Source: Hydrogenovibrio sp.
GTDB taxonomy: Bacteria; Pseudomonadota; Gammaproteobacteria; Thiomicrospirales; Thiomicrospiraceae
Assembly (NCBI GenBank): GCA_015484555.1
Contig: WFMZ01000030.1
Span: forward strand, 18,547-82,546
DNA length: 64,000 nucleotides
Direction of reading: 5' to 3'
In this document: one piece after another, positions 1 through 9,469 of the stretch
Layout of the letters: every line of letters begins with the position of its first letter
Numbering within the stretch: position 1 is the first letter of the stretch
Notes under the pieces: generated by a model
Databases searched by the model: none
What the model was told of the DNA's origin: nothing
What the model saw: the letters and a program-made list of their open reading frames with translations, nothing else
Position numbers and translations under genes: made by a program

Positions 1-335
1 CTTCGGTGCTTTAGTTTAGGCAAGTTTTTTAACTGTCTTGCTATCTTATCTCGCATCCATTTCTTAGCCCTCATAGATTTAAAGAGATCTTTTTAATATA
101 AGCTTCGCCCAATCCAGATTAAAAGTAGTTTTCCCTAGGTTTTTAATGTTTTGAGGCACAGCATAATCTCTAGCATTGCTTCTATTTTTTGGATGAAGTT
201 TTACTACCTAATAAGACAAATTTTAAGTCAATTAGACCTGTTTTGAATAAAAATAATAATAATACATTTTACTTTCGTTAAAAACTAAGAAAGTCCTCTA
301 GGGCTTTTAAAAATATGACTTCAACAATTTAATGC

Positions 336-1310
336 TTAATATAAGTCATAAGTCTCATTTGGGTCATTGTCTGCCCATGATTTTAATATTGTACGTGCGT
401 AAGGCTTTTGAATAGGTCGGTTATTTTCACCCAATAACTTCATCATTTTGGCGATTTGTGAGGCCGAAGCTTCTAAAGGACGTTGAAAGACCATCCAATA
501 GACACCTTGTGAACAAGGTGGCGTGGTTAAAGAACCGCTGTATTTATAGAAACGTTTTTCTAAAGGAAAAAACTTATTAGCATTAATTTTTGTATTTTCA
601 TAAATATGTTGTTTACCCACCTCTTTTGGTAATTTTTCTAGTATTTTTTGTAAAGCCATGTTGGGACGTCCTTCTCTAAAGATGACACCAATAACAGCTA
701 AATTTCCTTCTGCATCTTTATGTACCATATGCATTTCCATCGGGTAGTTAAAACCGTTTAACTGATGCTCTGATGGCGTATGAAAGTGAAACTGCAATAA
801 TTCATAACGGTGTTCATTAATGGTAATAAAACTACCCAGTGGATAATTAATTTGTACCGTATGACCATTATTAATGATTTTCAAAGGCGTATCTCTATAA
901 CGGACATCGAAGCCAGGTAGGCTAGTCGTACCGACCCCCGTTTGTTTTGACAGATTGACCGGTGATTGATTTTTACCCGTTTTACAGGTTGAATAATCTG
1001 CCGTAAGCTCACCCCAATAAGCAGGACCTTCTGCACCCGCATAGCTCCAATGAGGTTTATGTACCTTGTCATGCCCCACCTGTTTTTTATGTTTCTCAAC
1101 CTTTTTCTCCGCCTGTAGCGTGGCTTGCTTAGCTTGTACTTCTTTTTTTTCTTTTTTCATTTCACCGCCCAAATCTAACAAGGCAGATCCATTAGAAACC
1201 GTTTTCTTATGTGGGGGGGCACCATGGGCATCAGATGAAGCATAGACTGAACCATGACCCAGTAAAAATAAACTGGTGAATATGGCCAATAAAAAGTGTG
1301 TCAATTTCAT
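336..1310 (-). CDS. Alpha-type carbonic anhydrase, secreted, with charged Lys/Glu-rich N-terminal linker
   Basis: Signal peptide; WSYAGAEGPAYWGEL, FHFHTPSEH, MHMVHKD and SGSLTTPPCSQGVYWMVF motifs of alpha-CAs. Confidence 0.93.
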   Translation of the reverse strand: MKLTHFLLAIFTSLFLLGHGSVYASSDAHGAPPHKKTVSNGSALLDLGGEMKKEKKEVQAKQATLQAEKKVEKHKKQVGHDKVHKPHWSYAGAEGPAYWGELTADYSTCKTGKNQSPVNLSKQTGVGTTSLPGFDVRYRDTPLKIINNGHTVQINYPLGSFITINEHRYELLQFHFHTPSEHQLNGFNYPMEMHMVHKDAEGNLAVIGVIFREGRPNMALQKILEKLPKEVGKQHIYENTKINANKFFPLEKRFYKYSGSLTTPPCSQGVYWMVFQRPLEASASQIAKMMKLLGENNRPIQKPYARTILKSWADNDPNETYDLY

Positions 1311-1368
1311 GTTATTTTCGTTCCTAAAAATTCGATATACAGTGAGCTAAGCAATTAATAAACCAATG

Positions 1369-2301
1369 TTAAGCATTCATTCGGCTGTCTAACAATTCCT
1401 GAAAAACATCTAATTCTGATTTTTGAATGGCAAATACGCCTTCGCCCCCATTCTCAAAACCGAACCAATACAAAGGTAGTTCAGGGTAAACCTGCTCCAT
1501 AAAATATTGTGATACACCTACCTCGACAATTAAGGTACCTTGATCGGTTAAATGCTCTGCTGCTTGTGCCAAAATAATGCGCACCAAGTCCAGACCATCA
1601 TCACCCGCAGCCAAGCCCATTTCAGGCTCTTGCTGAAACTCTTCTGGCAAGGCATCCATTTCAATCTTATCGACATAAGGTGGGTTAGACACAATCAAGT
1701 CGTACTTTTTACCTTTCAACTCGGTAAATAAGTCTGACTCAATCACAGTGGCAACCTCTTCTAAATGATAGTGTTCAATATTTTGCTGAGCAACCATCAA
1801 GGCATCTGCCGATAAATCGACTAAATCAACCTGTGCATTTGGGCAAGCCTGTAAACTGGCAATACCAATACAACCTGAACCCGTACACATATCTAAAATA
1901 TACGACACGGCTTCTGGCTTAACCCAAGGCTCGTAGTTGTGGGCAATTAATTCTGCAATAGGAGAACGAGGCACTAAGGTGTTTTCATTTACCTTAAACT
2001 TCAACCCTGCAAACCAAGCCTCACCCGTTAAATAAGCGGTGGGTTTACGGCTTTCAATTCGTTGCTTAAACAGTTCCGTAATACAGTCTTTTTCAAAATG
2101 GGTTAACCTAGAGGAAAATAGATATTCAGGCGACTCACAAGAAAGGTTTAAGGCAAAAAATACCAGCGTTTTAGCCTCATCAAAGGCATTATCTGTACCA
2201 TGCCCAAAAAATAAATTACCTTGCTGGAACAAAGTGCCGCCCCAACGAATGAAATCGGTAACACTTTCCAAACCTTCGTATTGATAGTTAATGTTTGACA
2301 T
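1369..2301 (-). CDS. prmB: Ribosomal protein L3 N5-glutamine methyltransferase
   Basis: SNPPYVD motif, LDMCTGSGCIGIA, PrmB-like N-terminus and length. Confidence 0.88.
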   Translation of the reverse strand: MSNINYQYEGLESVTDFIRWGGTLFQQGNLFFGHGTDNAFDEAKTLVFFALNLSCESPEYLFSSRLTHFEKDCITELFKQRIESRKPTAYLTGEAWFAGLKFKVNENTLVPRSPIAELIAHNYEPWVKPEAVSYILDMCTGSGCIGIASLQACPNAQVDLVDLSADALMVAQQNIEHYHLEEVATVIESDLFTELKGKKYDLIVSNPPYVDKIEMDALPEEFQQEPEMGLAAGDDGLDLVRIILAQAAEHLTDQGTLIVEVGVSQYFMEQVYPELPLYWFGFENGGEGVFAIQKSELDVFQELLDSRMNA

Positions 2302-2325
2302 GTTTTATTTCTCTCTCAGCAAATT

Positions 2326-2871
2326 TTAGCTAGGTTTTTTGGCATGTTTAGGGCGAAAAGCTTTCACAAACTGTTCATCTGTTTCTAGGTAGTCGCCTTC
2401 AATTAAATCAATACAATAAGGAACGGCAGGGAAAACAGCTTCTAAACACTCCCCAATAGCCGAAGGCTTACCAGGCAAGTTAATAATTAAAGCACTACCA
2501 CGTGTGCCCGCAATTTGACGAGACAAAATGGCGGTGGGTACATATTGTAAAGAAACCGCACGCATTTGCTCTGCAAAGCCATCTAACACCTTATCGCAAA
2601 CCGCTAAGGTAGCTTCTGGTGTCACATCTCTTTTTGAAGGGCCCGTTCCGCCCGTGGTAACCACCAGGCAGCAACCTTCGTTATCAATCAAATCAATCAG
2701 CGTTTTTTCAATGGTGGCTTGGTCATCTTCAATTACATGAGCAACGGGTGTCCAGTCACTGACCAATGCCTTGGCTATCCAAGCTTGCATAGCAGGTCCA
2801 CCTAAATCTTCATATTCACCACGGCTGGCTCGGTCTGAAACGGTTATAAATCCAATTTTTGCGTTGCTCAT
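2326..2871 (-). CDS. mog: Molybdopterin adenylyltransferase (MogA/MoaB family); start taken at MSNAKIGFITVSDRAS, downstream of the ORF start
   Basis: IGFITVSDRASRGEYEDLGGPA and TTGGTGPSKRDVTPEAT motifs. Confidence 0.88.
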   Translation of the reverse strand: MSNAKIGFITVSDRASRGEYEDLGGPAMQAWIAKALVSDWTPVAHVIEDDQATIEKTLIDLIDNEGCCLVVTTGGTGPSKRDVTPEATLAVCDKVLDGFAEQMRAVSLQYVPTAILSRQIAGTRGSALIINLPGKPSAIGECLEAVFPAVPYCIDLIEGDYLETDEQFVKAFRPKHAKKPS

Positions 2872-2978
2872 ATCACTTCCTTTTATCATTGCGGTAATTT
2901 TAGCTGAATTTAAAATGAAATGGGCAGAATGCATGGCTTTTGCCAAGAGCAGGTATTCCTATCGACGTGAAAAGCTTT

Positions 2979-3006
2979 TCAAACCTAAAAATCGCCAGGG
3001 GTGGGT
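2979..3006 (+). repeat. Dispersed repeat copy
   Basis: aaacctaaaaatcgccaggggtgggta in the divergent mog/HD-GYP intergenic region. Confidence 0.92.
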
Positions 3007-3077
3007 ATAAGATTTGACTCAATGTTTTCTGAACGCTAAAGTACACTATTCCTCTAAATAGATTAACAAGGTTAAAT

Positions 3078-4325
3078 ATGCCTAACATTCATCAAAATAT
3101 AGAGCAGAAACTACTAAAAATAGTATTATTTGCCACTCTTCTGATTTCACTTATTACAGGAACAGCTATTTTCTTTTATGAGCGGGAAGCATTAGAAGAC
3201 AAAGCCATTCAAATTACAGATACCTTGATTCATAAAACCTTTGAAAATGGTCATGTACAAGGGTTAATTCAGAATAAACAACAACTGAAAGCATTTTTAA
3301 ATAAAACGGTAAAAGGTCAATTTAAGTATATAGAAATTTATGATAAAAAAGGGCGAAGTCTTGCCGAGTCCATTAGCACAGATGACTCTGTTCCGACTAT
3401 CCTTCAAAACTATCAAGAAGATAAAAACAATCATGATATAAATCGGGCTACTCGCTACCGGACTTACTATATTGGCGATGATATGTATGTTCAAATTTTC
3501 GTCAATATATCATACGGTCATGCAGAAGTTATTTATGAGATTCCAGAATATATTTACCAGCTAATGCAACAGAGTATTATGCACTCTATTATTATTGCTA
3601 TTCTAGCGGTTCTCTTTACGGCCATGATTCTTTACCCTTTGGTCAAGCAGCTTGTAAACAGCATTCAACAAAATGAACAAGAAATTTTACAATCTAACGT
3701 GGACATGCTGTCCTTAATTGGAGCCGCCATTGCCAAAAGAGATTCTGATACAGACGAACATAACTTCAGAGTAACCCTCTATGCCTTAAAATTAGCGGAA
3801 GCACTTAAACTGCCCAAAACAGATTGCCAAGAACTTATCAAAGGAGCTTTTGTACATGACATCGGCAAAATAGCCATTCCTGATGCCATTTTATTGAAGC
3901 CTGGTAAACTCGATGAAGCTGAATTTGAAATAATGAAAAGCCATGTTTCGGAAGGGGCTGACATTGTACGAGAGGTTAAGTGGTTAGAAAGTGCACAAAA
4001 TGTAGTGCACTACCACCATGAAAAATATGATGGCACAGGCTACCTAACAGGGTTAAAGGGAGAGGAAATCCCTCTATCAGCTAGGATTTTTACCATTGTA
4101 GATGTTTTTGATGCATTAAACTCCAACCGCCCATACAAAAAAGCATTTACACTGGAAGAAACTATTCATATTTTAGAGGAAGGAATCGGCTCGCACTTTG
4201 ATCCTAAGCTGATTCAGATTTTCTTGCCTATGACGCCTGATTTGTTAACTCGCTATGGCTCTATTGAACGTCCAGCCCTACGCTTAGAGCTCATAAAAGA
4301 AGTTCAACACTACTTTAAAGCTTAG
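3078..4325 (+). CDS. HD-GYP domain protein with N-terminal membrane sensor region (putative c-di-GMP phosphodiesterase)
   Basis: HDIGKIAIPDAILLKPGKLDEAEFEIMKSH and HHEKYDGTGYLTGLKGEEIPLSARI motifs; two TM segments. Confidence 0.9.
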   Translation: MPNIHQNIEQKLLKIVLFATLLISLITGTAIFFYEREALEDKAIQITDTLIHKTFENGHVQGLIQNKQQLKAFLNKTVKGQFKYIEIYDKKGRSLAESISTDDSVPTILQNYQEDKNNHDINRATRYRTYYIGDDMYVQIFVNISYGHAEVIYEIPEYIYQLMQQSIMHSIIIAILAVLFTAMILYPLVKQLVNSIQQNEQEILQSNVDMLSLIGAAIAKRDSDTDEHNFRVTLYALKLAEALKLPKTDCQELIKGAFVHDIGKIAIPDAILLKPGKLDEAEFEIMKSHVSEGADIVREVKWLESAQNVVHYHHEKYDGTGYLTGLKGEEIPLSARIFTIVDVFDALNSNRPYKKAFTLEETIHILEEGIGSHFDPKLIQIFLPMTPDLLTRYGSIERPALRLELIKEVQHYFKA

Positions 4326-4460
4326 TTAACTTTAAACACTCATACTAAAGCCATTAGCATTTACTTATACCCTTGATAAAATTAATGCTAAACGCCTGGC
4401 ATTATTTAATGGATAATGTGCGCATTAATAAAAAGTTCATTTGTAGAACAGGGTGATGAC

Positions 4461-5651
4461 ATGTATTTTTTCCATAGAGCTTTCCGTCCATTTTTCTTAG
4501 GGGCCACCCTATTATCAGTTATTTTGATGTTTGTTTGGTGGATAAGCTTTAATACCATGATGATGCCTGGCAGCCCTGTTTTGTTTAAGTTTTCAGGTGT
4601 TTCACCTGTTAATTGGCATGCTCATGAAATGATATTTGGCTATGCACTAGCTACCGTCTCAGGATTTTTACTCACCGCCGTTTTAAACTGGACGCATCAA
4701 AATACCGCTTCAGGCAAGCCATTAGCTTTAGTTTTTATTTTATGGCTAGCCGCTCGCATAGGCTTTATTGTTGATCTACCTTTAGAGTGGGTTGCTATAC
4801 TAGATTTGGGCTTTACCTTGGGCTTATTTTTACTTTTTTTTATACCTATTTATATTGCTAAGGAATGGAAGCAACTAGGCTTAGCCTCTAAATTCTTACT
4901 ACTGGTTATCACTAACACCTTGTTTTATGCGAATAGTTTAGACTTACTACCTGCTAGCTGGGGCGATATTGGCAAGCAAACCTTAATTGCCAGCTTATTC
5001 TTAGTGCTGGCCATTAACATCACCATGTTAAGGAGACTTACGCCATTCTTTACCGAAAAAGCTTTAGGCCTGCCCGCCTTTAAAGCTAGCAAGCTATTAG
5101 ATGGCTTATCTTTATTTGGTTTTTTCTTTTTACTCGTTGCCATTGTATTTTTGCCTAACAGCTTACCCGTCGCCATTTTGGCATTTTCGCTTGGGCTAGT
5201 GCATGTTATTCGCTTAAAAAGCTGGTATCACGCTAAAATTTGGTCGGTTATTTTACTGTGGCCATTGCATGTTTCCTATGCCTTCTTCGCTCTCGGCATG
5301 TTTTTATACGGCTTTGTTAATTTACACTGGTTAGATGAAAGCATTGCGTTACACAGCTTAGCGGCCGGAGGGGTTGGCTTATTGTGCTCTTCCATCTTGG
5401 CTCGTATTTCTTTAGGGCACTCTAATCGTAACGTCTTCAATCCACCTAAAGGAGTGGTTTTGGTGTTTATTTTGCTCACTATCACCGCCCTTATTCGAAT
5501 CATTATGCCCGTCATTTCACCCGAGCACTATACACTTTGGATCAACCTAAGTCAGGGAGGGTGGTTAATCAGCTTTACCTTACTCAGCATCCTGTATTTT
5601 AAGATACTGGCTTGGCCGCCTGAGCCTAAACATAATGGTAACTTCTTTTAG
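4461..5651 (+). CDS. nnrS: NnrS family membrane protein
   Basis: MYFFHRAFRPFFLGATLLSV and NWHAHEMIFGYALATVSGFLLTAVLNWT, typical NnrS N-terminus; multi-TM. Confidence 0.9.
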   Translation: MYFFHRAFRPFFLGATLLSVILMFVWWISFNTMMMPGSPVLFKFSGVSPVNWHAHEMIFGYALATVSGFLLTAVLNWTHQNTASGKPLALVFILWLAARIGFIVDLPLEWVAILDLGFTLGLFLLFFIPIYIAKEWKQLGLASKFLLLVITNTLFYANSLDLLPASWGDIGKQTLIASLFLVLAINITMLRRLTPFFTEKALGLPAFKASKLLDGLSLFGFFFLLVAIVFLPNSLPVAILAFSLGLVHVIRLKSWYHAKIWSVILLWPLHVSYAFFALGMFLYGFVNLHWLDESIALHSLAAGGVGLLCSSILARISLGHSNRNVFNPPKGVVLVFILLTITALIRIIMPVISPEHYTLWINLSQGGWLISFTLLSILYFKILAWPPEPKHNGNFF

Positions 5652-5713
5652 TTTAGGCTTGCCCTTGAAGAAATAAAATTTGCCCTCATATAGCTCTTTC
5701 AAAATAATAAAAA

Positions 5714-8422
5714 ATGAGCACTATGAGCGACCAAAACACACAACTTGACCCTGAAGATATTGAGCTAATTGAAGTTAAAGAAACACAACCTTCAACTGAC
5801 TCGCCTAAAGAAGATCAAGTTGACTCACTGGAAATATTAGAAACCCTAAATACTGAAACCACAACGCCTACTGAAGCGGATGCTATTTCCCAAGCAAATG
5901 CAGAGGATAGTGGCCCGCTAGACAATACGTTTGATGGAGGTCCTATTGAAATTATTGTCGATGGCGAATTGACTATTGATAAAGAAGCGCTGGCGGCTAA
6001 AATTGAACAAAGTATTGGCGACTTAATTAAAGTTAAAAAAACCAACCCTACCCAACTCTTCTTACTACCTGTGAAAGATCGCCCTTTCTTCCCTGGCCAA
6101 ACCTTACCTGTGATGCTCAATAAAGAAATGTGGGAAAAAACCATTCGCAAGGCCATAGACACTAAACAAAAGTTTATTGGTATTATTTTTGTCAATACCG
6201 AGGATCACCATTTAGCCACTACCGATGACTTTGCTAAAACAGGAACACTGGTTCGTATCCATGATCCAAAATTCAAAGAAGACCACATTCAAATCATTGC
6301 AGAAGGGATTGCACGCTTCCAAATTAGCGACTGGATTTCAGATGAAGAACCTTATCAAGCCAAAGTAACCTACCCTAAAAATATTGAAACGGGTTCGGAA
6401 ACAGAAAATAAAGCTTATGCCTTGGCGATTATGAATGCCTTTAAAGAGCTATTGCCTTTAAACCCGCTTTACAGCGAAGAGCTAAAGTTTTTCTTAAACC
6501 GTTACAGCGCAACCGATGCGGAGCACCTGGCTGATTTTGCTGCCAGCTTAACCACCGCTGACAACCATAAGTTACAAGATGTTTTAGATACGTTAAACCT
6601 AATTGAACGTTTGGAAAAAGTGCAAAAACTCTTCCAAGAAGAACTAGAAGTCACCAAAATTCAATTCAATATTCGTGAACGTGTCGACATTAAAATAAGT
6701 GATCAGCAACATGAATACTTTTTGCGCCAACAGTTGAAAGAAATTCAAAAAGAATTAGGCATCACAAAGGATGACCGAACCGCTGATGCAGATAAATTTC
6801 AAGAACGTTTACAGAAACTAACCCTTAGCGATGAAGCACAAAAGAAAGCCGATGAAGAGCTCGATAAAATTTCAGTGCTTGACCCACAATCGCCAGAATA
6901 TGGTGTGGCTAGAAACTGGCTAGACTGGTTAAGCCAATTACCTTGGCAACAGTTTTCAAAAGATAAGCTCAACCTAAAACGTGCTAAAAAAATACTAGAC
7001 AAAGGCCATGATGGGCTAGACGACGTAAAAAATCGTATTTTAGAATTCTTAGCCGTCGGTGCTTTAAAAGGTGAAATTTCAGGGTCTATTATTTGCCTAG
7101 TGGGACCACCAGGGGTGGGTAAAACTTCTATCGGTAAATCTATTGCCGACACCATGGGGCGTAAGTTTTACCGTTTTTCAGTAGGTGGCATGCGAGATGA
7201 AGCCGAAATTAAAGGGCACAGACGCACCTATATTGGCGCCATGCCAGGTAAATTCATTCAAGCATTGAAGGGCTGTCAAACGGCCAACCCCGTTATTATG
7301 CTAGATGAAATTGATAAAATTGGCTCTTCTTACCAAGGAGACCCTGCATCAGCCTTGCTTGAAGTGCTGGACCCTGAACAAAATAATGAGTTCATAGACC
7401 ATTACATGGACGTTGGCTTTGACCTTTCTAAAGTGGTTTTTATTTGTACGGCGAATACCTTAGATAGTATTCCTGCACCTTTATTAGACAGGATGGAAGT
7501 CATTCGTTTGTCGGGTTACATTACGGAAGAAAAGGTGCAAATTGCCAAGCATCACTTACTGCCAAACTTATTAGATGATGTGGGGCTGACCAAGCAACAA
7601 ATTAAATTTACACCCGCAACCATCAAGCACTTAATTGACGGCTATGCTCGTGAAGCGGGTGTGCGTAATTTAAAGAAACAGCTGGCTAAGATCATTCGTA
7701 AATTAGCCGTTAAATTTGTGACCAAAAATTTAAAAGAAAAAACGGTTCATGTTAATGACTTAGAAAATTTATTAGGGCAACCACGCTTTACCCCTGAAAA
7801 AACCAACCAACAGCTAGGCACCGTTACCGGCTTAGCTTGGACATCAATGGGAGGCGCAACCCTGACCATTGAAGCCAGCAGAGTACATACGCATAGCCGT
7901 GGTTTAAAGCTTTCAGGGCAACTGGGCGATGTCATGCAAGAGTCTGCCGGCATTGCCTACAGTTTTCTTACCGCCAACCTAAGCAAGTATAAAGCGGACC
8001 CAAACTTTTTCGATAAGGCATTCGTTCACCTACACGTACCTGATGGCGCTACACCAAAAGATGGCCCTAGTGCAGGTGTCACCCTTGCTACCGCCCTACT
8101 ATCTTTGGCTAGAGGAGAAGCTATTAAGCAACCCCTTGCCATGACGGGAGAGCTTAGCTTAACTGGCCAAGTTTTACCTGTTGGCGGTATTCGTGAGAAG
8201 GTCATTGCGGCTAAACGTATTGGTATTAAAATGTTGATTATTCCAGAAGAAAATAAGAAAGATTTTGATGAATTACCTGACTATCTAAAAGAAGGCATGA
8301 ACATGCACTTTGCTAAACATTTTGATGATGTGGCCAGGTTAACCTTTAATGTGCGGAGCCAATCGCCTGCTCTAAAATTAGCGCAAGACTTACAAAAGCA
8401 GGAAAAAGAGAGCAAGTCTTAA
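5714..8422 (+). CDS. lon: ATP-dependent protease Lon (La) with long acidic N-terminal extension
   Basis: Walker A GPPGVGKTSIGKSIA, DEIDKIG, protease motif PKDGPSAGVTLATALLSL. Confidence 0.97.
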   Translation: MSTMSDQNTQLDPEDIELIEVKETQPSTDSPKEDQVDSLEILETLNTETTTPTEADAISQANAEDSGPLDNTFDGGPIEIIVDGELTIDKEALAAKIEQSIGDLIKVKKTNPTQLFLLPVKDRPFFPGQTLPVMLNKEMWEKTIRKAIDTKQKFIGIIFVNTEDHHLATTDDFAKTGTLVRIHDPKFKEDHIQIIAEGIARFQISDWISDEEPYQAKVTYPKNIETGSETENKAYALAIMNAFKELLPLNPLYSEELKFFLNRYSATDAEHLADFAASLTTADNHKLQDVLDTLNLIERLEKVQKLFQEELEVTKIQFNIRERVDIKISDQQHEYFLRQQLKEIQKELGITKDDRTADADKFQERLQKLTLSDEAQKKADEELDKISVLDPQSPEYGVARNWLDWLSQLPWQQFSKDKLNLKRAKKILDKGHDGLDDVKNRILEFLAVGALKGEISGSIICLVGPPGVGKTSIGKSIADTMGRKFYRFSVGGMRDEAEIKGHRRTYIGAMPGKFIQALKGCQTANPVIMLDEIDKIGSSYQGDPASALLEVLDPEQNNEFIDHYMDVGFDLSKVVFICTANTLDSIPAPLLDRMEVIRLSGYITEEKVQIAKHHLLPNLLDDVGLTKQQIKFTPATIKHLIDGYAREAGVRNLKKQLAKIIRKLAVKFVTKNLKEKTVHVNDLENLLGQPRFTPEKTNQQLGTVTGLAWTSMGGATLTIEASRVHTHSRGLKLSGQLGDVMQESAGIAYSFLTANLSKYKADPNFFDKAFVHLHVPDGATPKDGPSAGVTLATALLSLARGEAIKQPLAMTGELSLTGQVLPVGGIREKVIAAKRIGIKMLIIPEENKKDFDELPDYLKEGMNMHFAKHFDDVARLTFNVRSQSPALKLAQDLQKQEKESKS

Positions 8423-8592
8423 CTGGCACTCCTTTTTTCATCAACTTTCATTAAGTACAATTACGTCAGAAAATCTTTGTAGTTGCTTTATATCAATCAA
8501 AGCACTGAATTTTAGGCTTATCAGTTGGATAGACAGGCTAAATCCCTTAGAATAGCGACATTATTTTTCATGCTCGAAGAGACTCAAAAAGA

Positions 8593-9390
8593 ATGACTTT
8601 GTTTAAATACCCCGAAGACAAAATTCCCGTGCTCATTATCTTAGCTTTCAGTGCTTTAGATTTCACTCTGTATTTTTTAACCGATAATGCCTGGTTACTA
8701 GCTGGCTACTGGCTATTAATGATAATTCCTAAAGGCGTTATTTCTGCATGGAACCACCACCACCAACATTGCCATGTATTTAAGCAAAAGCCATTAAATA
8801 GAATTTTAGAATTTTTCTACGCATTGCATACGGGTGTGACCACCAATTTATGGGTACTACACCATAATTTAGGCCACCACCGACACTTTTTAGATCAAGC
8901 GAAAGATGAAAGCCGATGGAAACGTAAGTCTGGCAAAAAAATGGGACGTTTAGAATATACTTTAAGCGTCACGCTGACAGCTTACTATCGTGGCTTTATA
9001 GTCGGCAATCAGTTTCCAAAACTACAAAAAGAATTTGTGGTGTATAGTTTAATTACCCTAGGGATTTTAATTGCTTTAACGATCTACAACCCAGTAGGCG
9101 CTTTATTTTTATTTATACTACCAATGATAATGAGCCTACTATTTACCTCTTCAGCAACCTATAACCACCATGTGGGTTTAGATACACAAGACCAGTTTGC
9201 AGGGTCATACAATGTCACAGCTACTTGGTACAACCTATTAACGGGTAACCTGGGTTACCATACTGCACATCACTTCAAACAAGGCGTGCATTGGGCAAAG
9301 TTACCCGAGTTACATGCAAAAATTGCCGATAAAATTCCAGAACATTGTTACACCAATTCGAAGTTTGATGTGCTTTCTAATAAGCTATAA
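8593..9390 (+). CDS. Fatty acid desaturase family membrane protein
   Basis: His boxes HHHQHCH, HHNLGHHRHF, HTAHHF and TM segments. Confidence 0.85.
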   Translation: MTLFKYPEDKIPVLIILAFSALDFTLYFLTDNAWLLAGYWLLMIIPKGVISAWNHHHQHCHVFKQKPLNRILEFFYALHTGVTTNLWVLHHNLGHHRHFLDQAKDESRWKRKSGKKMGRLEYTLSVTLTAYYRGFIVGNQFPKLQKEFVVYSLITLGILIALTIYNPVGALFLFILPMIMSLLFTSSATYNHHVGLDTQDQFAGSYNVTATWYNLLTGNLGYHTAHHFKQGVHWAKLPELHAKIADKIPEHCYTNSKFDVLSNKL

Positions 9391-9439
9391 AGTTATTATA
9401 AGGTGAAACTGCTATGCTTTAGCTTCACACTAGTTCTCC

Positions 9440-9464
9440 AAACCCTAAAACCGCCAGGGGTGGT
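9440..9464 (+). repeat. Dispersed repeat copy
   Basis: aaaccctaaaaccgccaggggtggt between convergent desaturase and oleate hydratase genes. Confidence 0.92.
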
Positions 9465-9469
9465 TCTCT

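Noticed and set aside
1-335. Possible gene remnant at the left edge
   Set aside because: No ORF or recognisable RNA structure; too little context to support any call.
1211-1217. G7 run in the carbonic anhydrase N-terminus as a phase-variation tract
   Set aside because: Short, currently in frame, and in a housekeeping-type secreted enzyme; not enough to claim.
2771-3010. 79-aa ORF containing KPKNRQGWV, the same peptide found in WaaC
   Set aside because: Overlaps mog antisense and runs through the intergenic repeat; the shared peptide is just the repeat translated in one frame, not protein homology.
5815-6195. 126-aa antisense ORF inside lon (and similar antisense ORFs at 6799, 34940, 35861, 44166, 45395, 58741, etc.)
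   Set aside because: All lie entirely within strongly supported CDSs on the opposite strand or frame and have no recognisable motifs.
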